A stretch of DNA of 9,008 nt, from assembly GCA_003694325.1 (NCBI GenBank), contig RFKJ01000821.1, positions 1 through 9,008 of the forward strand, written 5' to 3'. A program made the position numbers and the translations under genes. Of the stretch, positions 1 to 5,281 are shown one piece after another. The first letter of the stretch is position 1; every line of letters starts with the position of its first letter. A model generated the notes under the pieces. It was not told the origin of the DNA, made no database searches, and saw nothing but the letters and a program-made list of their open reading frames with translations. The DNA is from Deltaproteobacteria bacterium. GTDB lineage: Bacteria; Myxococcota_A; UBA796; UBA2385.

Positions 1-890
1 ATGGCCGCGATGCCGCTGTCGTCGGTGACGTCGGTGAACCGGCCGTCGCCGTCGTTGTGCCACAGGGCGCCGGGCACGTACAGGTCCTCGAAGCCGTCGT
101 TGTCGTAGTCGCCGAAGGCCTGGCGGCTGCCGGTGGGCTTGTCGGGGTCCAGGGCGAACACCAGGTCCTCGGCCGCCGGGGCATCGTCCTGGGTGACGTC
201 CAGGCGCAGCAGGTAGTCCCGGGGCAGGCTGCCGGAGTAGCCCTTCCAGAAGGTGTAGGTGACCCCGGAGATGGTGATGCTGGTGGCGTCGGGGAGGTTG
301 ACGGCGCTGTGGCAGTCGTCCCAGGTGGCACAGCTCCCGTCGCCGTGGCTGGCCTCGTCGAACAGCAGGGCCACGTCGTCGGCCCCGAAGCGCTGGTGAC
401 CGGCGTAGATCAGGGTGCCCGTCGGGACCGTCAACGGTTCGTCGAGCACCCAGGTCGCCCACTGTCCCTCGACCAGGTCCCCGGCGCACAGGCTGCCCTC
501 CCACAGCGGCTCGGGCCACCAGGCGTCGAAGCCGTTGAAGCCGAAGTCGTCGTACAGGGCCAGGGTGACGAGGGCGTCGGGGTTGTCGGGCAGGCCGACG
601 ACCTGGGCGCTGATGCCGTGGATGGTGGTGTCTGTGGCGGGCTCGAACCGCACCCACTCGTGGGCCTTCGATTCACCGAGGACGTAGTCGCCGATGGACC
701 AGTCCTCGGTCCGAAGCGAGCCCCGGCTGGCGCCGTCGTCCCACGAGAGCTGGATGGTGTCGGCGGGCAGGGTCCCCCGGGCGGTGGCCTGGCAGGAGTC
801 GCGGGCGGTGTCGCCCCCGGAGTCGGCCGCGTGGCCGGTGTCGTCGGCCTGCGGGGTGCAGGCCAGCAGCAGGACGAGGACGGTGGGCAC
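1..890 (-). CDS. FG-GAP/VCBS-repeat lipoprotein, C-terminal part outside window
   Basis: Open for 296 codons from a GTG start at 890 and still open at base 1, so the C-terminus is missing. The start is set by GGAGG at 897-901, six bases upstream, and by an in-frame TGA ten codons before it; no other start exists between. The N-terminus MPTVLVLLLAC is a very short lipoprotein signal with Cys11 as likely lipidation site, followed by a Ser/Thr/Asp/Gly-rich tether (residues 12-33). Residues about 40-235 form an unrecognised, beta-rich, Trp-rich domain with several Cys (133-like spacing at C33, C135, C187, C193). From about residue 258 a calcium-loop motif DYDNDGFEDLYV and then NDGDGRFTDVT are typical of FG-GAP/VCBS beta-propeller blades, as in ASPIC/UnbV-type proteins. 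More blades probably follow outside. Role is inferred as an envelope or surface protein; substrate unknown. It follows the OmpA-domain lipoprotein by 26 bases and is probably co-transcribed. Confidence 0.85.
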   Translation of the reverse strand, partial: MPTVLVLLLACTPQADDTGHAADSGGDTARDSCQATARGTLPADTIQLSWDDGASRGSLRTEDWSIGDYVLGESKAHEWVRFEPATDTTIHGISAQVVGLPDNPDALVTLALYDDFGFNGFDAWWPEPLWEGSLCAGDLVEGQWATWVLDEPLTVPTGTLIYAGHQRFGADDVALLFDEASHGDGSCATWDDCHSAVNLPDATSITISGVTYTFWKGYSGSLPRDYLLRLDVTQDDAPAAEDLVFALDPDKPTGSRQAFGDYDNDGFEDLYVPGALWHNDGDGRFTDVTDDSGIAA

Positions 891-896
891 GGCACG

Positions 897-901
897 CCTC
901 C
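897..901 (-). promoter_or_regulatory. Shine-Dalgarno site of the FG-GAP lipoprotein
   Basis: GGAGG on the minus strand, six bases before the GTG at 890. It decides the start: the frame is closed ten codons upstream and this is the only start codon after that stop. Confidence 0.75.
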
Positions 902-916
902 GGGGAGGCGGTCATG

Positions 917-1543
917 CTACCGCAGCTGGGGCTGGCCCTCGGGCGGCCCGATGACGACGACGATGCGGCGATTGCGGGCCCGACCCTCGGGGGTGTCGTT
1001 GCTGGCCAGCGGCTCGCTGGGGCCCCGCCCGGCGATGGTGAACCGCTCGGGGGCGATGCCGAACCGGTCCACCAGCTCCTTCATGAAGGCGTGGGCACGC
1101 GCCGTGGACAGGCCCCAGTTGTCGCCGTACCTGCGCTGCAGCGCGCCGGTGAGCGGGTCGTCGTCGGTGTGCCCGATGACCCAGACGTGGGTGTCGGCGT
1201 GGATCTGCAGCGCGGTGGCCAGCAGGTCGAGGACCATGGCCGACTCCTCCCGGAGCCGGGTGCTGCCCGGCGAGAACAACAGCTCGCCCGGAATGACGAC
1301 CACCGCCTTGGCGCCCAGGCGACCGACCTCGACCTCGGTCCCCGAGAACACCTGGTTGAGCTGGGCGTACAGCTCGGTGTCCAGGTCGCCCTCGCTGCAA
1401 TGGCGGAGCTGGTCCTGGAGGATGCGGTTGCGCTCCTTGAGGGCGAGGACCTCGCGGTCGAGCTGGTGGACGACCTCGGGATCGGCGGCCTTGGGGCAGG
1501 CGGTCAGGATGGTCGGGGCGAGCAGCAGCCACGGCGTCTTCAT
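917..1543 (-). CDS. OmpA-domain lipoprotein (peptidoglycan-binding, Pal/MotB-like)
   Basis: A 208-residue protein. I chose the ATG at 1543 rather than longer in-frame extensions into the upstream gene because it opens a clean lipoprotein signal, MKTPWLLLAPTILTAC, with lipobox LTAC and Cys16. Residues 22-50 are a charged, heptad-like coiled-coil stretch. Residues about 70-198 are an OmpA C-terminal domain: the GHTDDDP loop (124-130), NWGLSTARA (142-150) and GRARNRRI (187-194) match the family's peptidoglycan-binding core. In known members this domain binds diaminopimelate in peptidoglycan, so the product probably tethers the outer membrane or an envelope complex to the wall. The signal-coil-OmpA order resembles coiled-coil OmpA lipoproteins more than classical Pal. 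Its ATG overlaps the exonuclease stop as ATGA, suggesting translational coupling. The upstream sequence is G-rich (GGGGGGCGGGGCG) and serves as a plausible ribosome site. Confidence 0.9.
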   Translation of the reverse strand: MKTPWLLLAPTILTACPKAADPEVVHQLDREVLALKERNRILQDQLRHCSEGDLDTELYAQLNQVFSGTEVEVGRLGAKAVVVIPGELLFSPGSTRLREESAMVLDLLATALQIHADTHVWVIGHTDDDPLTGALQRRYGDNWGLSTARAHAFMKELVDRFGIAPERFTIAGRGPSEPLASNDTPEGRARNRRIVVVIGPPEGQPQLR

Positions 1544-2436
1544 CGCCCCGCCCCCCGCCGTCGAGGGGTCCGCCGCCACGGGGAGGGGTCGATGTTCCAG
1601 TCGCTGGAGGCGCCCCCCTTGGCCGATGCCCGGGCCCGCCCCGACATGCGCGCCCGCAGGTAGCGACGGCCCCATCGCCGCAGCTCCTCGGGGAAGCGGG
1701 GCTGCCAGCGCCCGTCCACCCGCTCCAGGGCCATGATCATCCACTGCAGGTGGTCGGGGTGCTGTTCCACCGTCTGCCCGGCGTGGGGGCCGACGAGGTA
1801 CTCCGGCACCCCCCGGTCGCCGAGGGCGAGGTGGCCGGTGGGCGGCGGGGGACTCACCGCGTCGGCCCACTCGACCATGCCCTCGAATTCCGCGGGGCAC
1901 TCGTAGCGACGCGCCATCTCGACGAAGGCCCGGCCGCAGGCCTCGGCGTCGTTGCTGGCCCGGTGGGCCTCCTCCAGGTCGACGCCCAGCTCGTGGCAGA
2001 TCAGGCCCAGCTTGTGCTGGCGCAGGTGGGACAGCACCCGCTGGGAGAGCGGCAGGGTGTCCACCTCGGCCCGGGTGCGGGGCCACTCCCGCCCGGCCCG
2101 CTGCAGCTCGGCCCGCACGAAGGCGAGGTCGAAGGCGAGATTGTGGGCGACCAGGATCGCGTCCCCCAGCAACCGCCGGACCTCGTCGGCCCGCCGGTCG
2201 AAGGACGGGGCGTCGGCGACGTCGTCGTCGGTGATGCCGCTGATCCGGCTGGCCTCCCGGGGGATGGGGATCCCCGGGTTGACGAAAAAGTCGTGCCGCC
2301 GGACGCCCCGGACGCGCATGTCGGGGCCGACGTCCAGCTCGACCGCCCCGAACTCGATGATCCGGTCACCGTCGAAGGGCCGCAGCCCGGTCGTCTCGGT
2401 GTCGAAGGCGACGATCCGGCAGTCGGTCCAGCGCAT
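1540..2436 (-). CDS. DEDDh 3'-5' exonuclease with ExoX-like C-terminal domain
   Basis: A 298-residue DnaQ-superfamily nuclease. ExoI is DTETTG (residues 11-16), ExoII is HNLAFDLAF (about 97-105) and ExoIII is HRASNDAEA (about 157-165). Together these supply the acidic metal ligands and the catalytic His of the DEDDh class, so activity is expected. Such enzymes remove nucleotides from 3' ends of DNA or RNA, for proofreading, repair or RNA trimming. After the nuclease fold, residues about 209-250 (EYLVGPHAGQTVEQ, then HPDHLQWMI) resemble the small C-terminal module of exodeoxyribonuclease X, in which a conserved Gly-x-x-x-Gly-x-x turn precedes a DxLxWM helix. This points to an ExoX-type or orphan DnaQ-like exonuclease rather than the polymerase III epsilon subunit. 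The last 40 residues are basic and Ser/Arg-rich, possibly for nucleic-acid contact. GGAG lies five bases before the ATG. It is downstream of the MYXO-CTERM gene and overlaps the OmpA lipoprotein start by four bases. Confidence 0.88.
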   Translation of the reverse strand: MRWTDCRIVAFDTETTGLRPFDGDRIIEFGAVELDVGPDMRVRGVRRHDFFVNPGIPIPREASRISGITDDDVADAPSFDRRADEVRRLLGDAILVAHNLAFDLAFVRAELQRAGREWPRTRAEVDTLPLSQRVLSHLRQHKLGLICHELGVDLEEAHRASNDAEACGRAFVEMARRYECPAEFEGMVEWADAVSPPPPTGHLALGDRGVPEYLVGPHAGQTVEQHPDHLQWMIMALERVDGRWQPRFPEELRRWGRRYLRARMSGRARASAKGGASSDWNIDPSPWRRTPRRRGAGR

Positions 2437-2439
2437 CCC

Positions 2440-2467
2440 CTCTCCCGGTGGCGGGCTCTCCCGGTGG
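2440..2467 (-). repeat. Duplicated 12-bp ribosome-site segment before the exonuclease
   Basis: On the minus strand CCACCGGGAGAG occurs twice, at 2467-2456 and 2451-2440, a perfect 12-base direct repeat with a 16-base period. The second copy contains the probable Shine-Dalgarno GGAG five bases before the exonuclease ATG at 2436. The first copy places an identical GGAG further upstream, where no start codon is in reach. It could be a simple slippage duplication or a standby ribosome site. Confidence 0.7.
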
Positions 2468-2477
2468 TGGAGGCGTC

Positions 2478-2491
2478 GCGCCTCGCGGCGC
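2478..2491 (-). other. Small GC hairpin between MYXO-CTERM gene and exonuclease
   Basis: GCGCC-tcgc-GGCGC forms a five-base-pair stem with a four-base loop, 12 bases after the TAG stop of the upstream gene. There is no T tract, so it is more likely an RNA-processing or stability element, or chance in this GC-rich DNA, than a strong terminator. Confidence 0.3.
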
Positions 2492-2502
2492 CCGGATGGC
2501 GG

Positions 2503-3651
2503 CTAACCGCCGGGGGTGTCGACGTCCCGGCGCCGGCGGAGAGCCACGACGCCGAGTCCGACGAGCAGCACTCCGAGGCCGCGCCCGGTGGGGGCCGCGC
2601 CGGGGCTGCTGCAGCCCCGGCAGGTGGTCAGGCGGCCGTCGGAGAAGTCCGCCGGGTCGCCGAGCCCGCCGCTGTCTCCCCCGCCGGTGGTGCCGGTGTC
2701 GTCTCCGCCCCACAGGCCGCCGTCGCCGCTCCCCCCGTCGGTGCCGCCGCCGTCGGTGGCGCCGCCGTCGGTGCCGCCGCCGTCGGTGCCGCCGCCGTCG
2801 CCGCCCGTCGGCTCGTCATCGTCGCAGGCGCTGCCGATGCCGTCCCCGTCGGCATCGGCCTGGTCGGCGTTGGCGACGAATTCGCAGTTGTCCTCGTCGT
2901 CGATGACGCCGTCCCCGTCGTCGTCGAAGGCCCACGCCTCGATGGGGCCGAACAGCGCCCGGCTGGTCGCGCCGGTGGCGCCGGCGTCGTAGGCGTAGAA
3001 CCCCACCCGCCCCGTCCCGGCGATCGGCTGCGGGTCCGTGGCGCTCAGCTCGATGGACGGGGCCCGGTCGGTCGCGGTGTCGGGCCACACCCACGCCAGG
3101 ATCTCACCATCGTTGACGGCCACCGCGAAGGCCTGGATGGTGCCGCTGTCGTAGGTGCGGTCGGTCTGGGCCAGGATCTCGGGAGTGCCGTTGCGGATCC
3201 GGACGATGCCCGACCAGTTGCCCTGCTGGATGGGGTTGCTGCCGCCCGAGCCGCGCCCGTCGCCGCACAGCATGAGCACGTAGTAGTTGGTGGCGTCCAC
3301 CCACCCGAAGACCAGGCCGATGGTGTCGTCGTCCTCGGTGTAGAAGATGGAGACGGCGGCCCCGTCCTGGACCTCGGCATTGTCGTTGACCAGCCAGTTG
3401 TCGGCGGCTTCGCCGGATCCGAAGCTGCCCCCGTTGTCGTCGGTCAGCGACGCGGCGAAGTTGATGCCCGTGCTGCTGCTGTGGTAGCCCTGCCAGGGAT
3501 CCTCGGCGTAGCCGCTGTGCCACCCGTCGACTCCGTCCAGCTCGACGTCGTCGGGGTAGCTGTCGTAGTGCCAGACCTGCACGAGGTCGGGAGCGGACGC
3601 CAGGGCGGCCCGGGGCGTGATGGTCAGGAGGGGCAGGAGGATCGACAGCAC
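2503..3651 (-). CDS. Secreted thrombospondin-like protein with MYXO-CTERM sorting signal
   Basis: A 382-residue exported protein. The start is a GTG with GAGG five bases upstream. Residues 1-20 are a signal peptide ending ASA, with cleavage likely after Ala20. Residues about 22-242 form a jelly-roll-like domain; IGLVFGWVDATNYYVLM (111-127) closely resembles the thrombospondin C-terminal/L-type lectin-like fold. Residues 243-279 are a thrombospondin type 3 calcium motif (DDDGDGVIDDEDNC, then DADGDGIGSACDDD). Residues 280-330 are a flexible GGGTD-repeat linker. The end has the tripartite sorting layout: CRGCSS (344-349), a hydrophobic helix GLGVLLVGLGVVAL (358-371), then RRRR (372-375). MYXO-CTERM signals with an invariant Cys are known to be removed by intramembrane proteases (myxosortases) before surface attachment, so this product is probably anchored on the outside. 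Ligand unknown. It precedes the exonuclease by 66 bases. Confidence 0.88.
   Translation of the reverse strand: MLSILLPLLTITPRAALASAPDLVQVWHYDSYPDDVELDGVDGWHSGYAEDPWQGYHSSSTGINFAASLTDDNGGSFGSGEAADNWLVNDNAEVQDGAAVSIFYTEDDDTIGLVFGWVDATNYYVLMLCGDGRGSGGSNPIQQGNWSGIVRIRNGTPEILAQTDRTYDSGTIQAFAVAVNDGEILAWVWPDTATDRAPSIELSATDPQPIAGTGRVGFYAYDAGATGATSRALFGPIEAWAFDDDGDGVIDDEDNCEFVANADQADADGDGIGSACDDDEPTGGDGGGTDGGGTDGGATDGGGTDGGSGDGGLWGGDDTGTTGGGDSGGLGDPADFSDGRLTTCRGCSSPGAAPTGRGLGVLLVGLGVVALRRRRDVDTPGG
2737..2796 (-). repeat. 15-bp coding tandem repeat (GGGTD linker)
   Basis: Four consecutive 15-base units, at 2737-2751, 2752-2766, 2767-2781 and 2782-2796, differ at only one base, with partial copies beyond. 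Read on the minus strand they encode Gly-Gly-Gly/Ala-Thr-Asp pentapeptides in the linker before the sorting signal. Near-identity at DNA level suggests recent expansion by slippage, so the copy number probably varies between strains without breaking the frame. Confidence 0.85.
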
Positions 3652-3675
3652 GGCAGCCTCGTCAATGGGCCCGCT

Positions 3676-3681
3676 AATATA
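3676..3681 (-). promoter_or_regulatory. Candidate -10 box for the MYXO-CTERM gene
   Basis: TATATT on the minus strand is the most AT-rich hexamer in this part of the window and lies 24 bases before the GTG start at 3651, within the 87-base gap after the nucleosidase gene. No convincing -35 is visible at 17 bases (TACCCG). It could start a second transcription unit inside the gene run. Confidence 0.35.
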
Positions 3682-3738
3682 CGCGCCGAGATGGCGGCCG
3701 GGTACGCCAGCGACGGTGTGGCCCCGGTGCGGCGCGCC

Positions 3739-4317
3739 TCAGCCTCCGGCGAGAGACTGGCCGGAGAGGGCCTGCCGGACCGCCTCCCGCGCAGCATCCT
3801 GGGCGGCGTCGCGGTGGGTCAGCCACTCGGCATGGGCGGTAGGGCCGACGCGGTTGGCGATTCCCAGCACCGCCAGGAACGGCAGGCCATGGGCGGCACA
3901 GGCGGCGGCCACGCCGAAGGCTTCGAGGTGCTCGACCTGCCAGGCGTCGGCCATCCGCTGGGCCAGCAGCGGGTCGGTGGAGACCCCCCCGGCGGTGAGG
4001 ACGTCGACCCGGGGCAGGTCGGGCACGAGGTCGAGCAGCCGGGGGTCGCACACCACCGGCGCGGGAGGCCGGGGCACGTAGCCGAGCCCCATGCGGGCGG
4101 CGCCGTCGGCCAGGCCGACCCGTCGCGCCGCGCAGGGCGTGCCGATGTCGGGTCCCCCCGGGTAGCTGCCGGCGGTCCCGACCATGACCACCGCGTCGGG
4201 GCGGACCTCGGCGAGGATCCGGGAGGCCTGGGCCGCGGCCACCACGGGGCCGACGCCGACGGTGCGGCCGGGCAGGTCGCCCAGCTCCTCGGCGACGGCG
4301 GCGAGGACCAGGATCAT
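3739..4317 (-). CDS. Futalosine hydrolase/MTA-nucleosidase-like protein
   Basis: A 192-residue protein of the purine nucleoside phosphorylase/MTAN fold, which splits the N-glycosidic bond of purine nucleosides. Visible hallmarks are the N-terminal strand MILVLAAVAEE (Glu10/11 near the position of the catalytic acid helper in MTA/SAH nucleosidases), VGTAGSYPGG (46-55), the ribose-contact segment VEHLEAFGVA (128-137, Glu132) and IANRVGPTAHAEW (153-165). The last segment has Asn where MTA/SAH nucleosidases carry the catalytic Asp; the pattern Asn-x-Val-Gly plus a downstream Trp is closer to futalosine hydrolase (MqnB), which removes hypoxanthine in the futalosine route to menaquinone. At 192 residues it is slightly short for either family. 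No other mqn gene is in the window, so the specific activity remains open. Its ATG overlaps the stop of the upstream membrane-protein gene as ATGA and no clear Shine-Dalgarno is present, so translation is probably coupled. Confidence 0.8.
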   Translation of the reverse strand: MILVLAAVAEELGDLPGRTVGVGPVVAAAQASRILAEVRPDAVVMVGTAGSYPGGPDIGTPCAARRVGLADGAARMGLGYVPRPPAPVVCDPRLLDLVPDLPRVDVLTAGGVSTDPLLAQRMADAWQVEHLEAFGVAAACAAHGLPFLAVLGIANRVGPTAHAEWLTHRDAAQDAAREAVRQALSGQSLAGG

Positions 4318-5207
4318 CGGCGACGCCGCTTGCGCAGGGCTTCCTCAAGCTGGCGCTGCTCCTCGAGCGCCCGCTCCCGTTCCGCCTTGCGGGCTTCCCG
4401 AGCGCGCTTGCGATCCACGAGGTAGCCGATGCTGGCGAAGATCCCCCACCCGACGAGGGCGGCCGGCGCCGCCGCGAAGGCGACCCGCTGGAAGGAGTCG
4501 ACGGGGGTGACGCCGTCCCGCAGGAACACGCCGTACAAGGCCACCATGGCGACGTCGCCGGCGAGCTGCGTCGGTCCATGGCGGATCTCCACCACCAGGG
4601 CGATGGCGCCCAGCGTCAGCGCCCCGATCCACAACAGCCACGACGGCGGCGGCGACTTGATGACCTCGATGTGCAGGCTGCTGGCGGCCTCGCCGCTGAA
4701 GTTGGTCAACTCGATCTGCACCGGGCCCGGGCCCTTGAGGTCGAAGCGCTGCTGGAGATCCTCCCCCCACTTGCCGTTGCGCCGCCGGCCCGACTCGCTG
4801 AGCTGTTCGCCATCCAGGACGTCGACGTCGACGTCGTCGTCGTTGTTGGCCTTGCGGCGGATCTCGCCGGTGGCCTTGCCCGTCCAGCCCGGTCCCGACA
4901 GCGCCAGGGCGTAGTCCGTCTTGTTGGGGGTGCTGCCCTTGGGGTCCTCGTTGAGGTTGGCGGTCACCAGGATCGAGTGGTGGGGCGGGGCCTCGAGGAC
5001 CACGACCTTGCTGAGGGGCGAGATGTCGGCTTCGGCGACGGGCTCGCCGGGGTGCAGCACGATGTAGCCCATGACGGCCGGCGAGGCGGCGGCCAGCAGC
5101 ATCAGCGGCCAGACCAGCACCGGCGGGTCCTTGAGGTCCAGGGTGCGCTTGATGGTCGGTCCGAAGACCGCGACGATGACGATGGCGATGACGATGGCGG
5201 ACAGCAC
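4314..5207 (-). CDS. Unknown five-helix membrane protein with exoplasmic domain
   Basis: Not recognised. 297 residues, starting at a GTG; an in-frame TAG lies upstream with no other start codon between. Predicted membrane segments are residues 1-16, 29-51, 189-208, 215-230 and 241-264. Between the second and third lies a hydrophilic, beta-rich domain of about 135 residues (52-188), including an acidic DDDVDVDV patch (123-130) and NxT/NxS-like polar loops; it probably faces the periplasm, with folding like a small ligand-binding or structural domain, but I see no known motif. Residues 265-297 are a highly charged helix rich in Arg/Lys/Glu (a heptad-like coiled coil ending RKRRRR), which by the positive-inside rule should be cytoplasmic. 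The Shine-Dalgarno is weak (GCAGGCC). It follows the rhomboid gene by 74 bases and overlaps the nucleosidase start, so it belongs to the same run. Confidence is high that it is coding, nil for function. Confidence 0.8.
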   Translation of the reverse strand: MLSAIVIAIVIVAVFGPTIKRTLDLKDPPVLVWPLMLLAAASPAVMGYIVLHPGEPVAEADISPLSKVVVLEAPPHHSILVTANLNEDPKGSTPNKTDYALALSGPGWTGKATGEIRRKANNDDDVDVDVLDGEQLSESGRRRNGKWGEDLQQRFDLKGPGPVQIELTNFSGEAASSLHIEVIKSPPPSWLLWIGALTLGAIALVVEIRHGPTQLAGDVAMVALYGVFLRDGVTPVDSFQRVAFAAAPAALVGWGIFASIGYLVDRKRAREARKAERERALEEQRQLEEALRKRRRR

Positions 5208-5248
5208 GGCCTGCTCGCGGTGGGGCGGATCTGAGCGGGACTAACCAG

Positions 5249-5280
5249 CCGCCGCCGAACCTTCCCGTTGCCGGCGGCGG
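5249..5280 (-). terminator. GC-rich hairpin just after the rhomboid stop
   Basis: CCGCCGCCG (5249-5257) and CGGCGGCGG (5272-5280) pair perfectly over nine bases around a 14-base loop, starting one base after the rhomboid TGA. There is no following T tract. It could attenuate read-through into the downstream membrane-protein gene or protect the mRNA 3' end. Confidence 0.4.
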
Positions 5281-5281
5281 T

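Noticed and set aside
57..1736. A 559-residue open frame on the plus strand
   Set aside because: Antisense to the FG-GAP lipoprotein and OmpA lipoprotein genes, which have ribosome sites, lipoboxes and family motifs; the translation is compositionally biased.
1544..2086. N-terminal extension of the OmpA protein to 389 residues
   Set aside because: The extra sequence is out-of-frame exonuclease coding sequence and would hide a perfect lipoprotein signal starting at 1543.
2737..2796. Possible CRISPR-like or regulatory repeat array
   Set aside because: The units are contiguous 15-base codon repeats inside a gene with no spacers; they encode a peptide linker.
1750..4425. An 891-residue open frame on the plus strand
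   Set aside because: It runs antisense through the exonuclease, MYXO-CTERM and nucleosidase genes, all of which show real motifs. Its translation is a low-complexity Gly/Val/Ala/Asp mix without domains, as expected opposite GC-rich codons.
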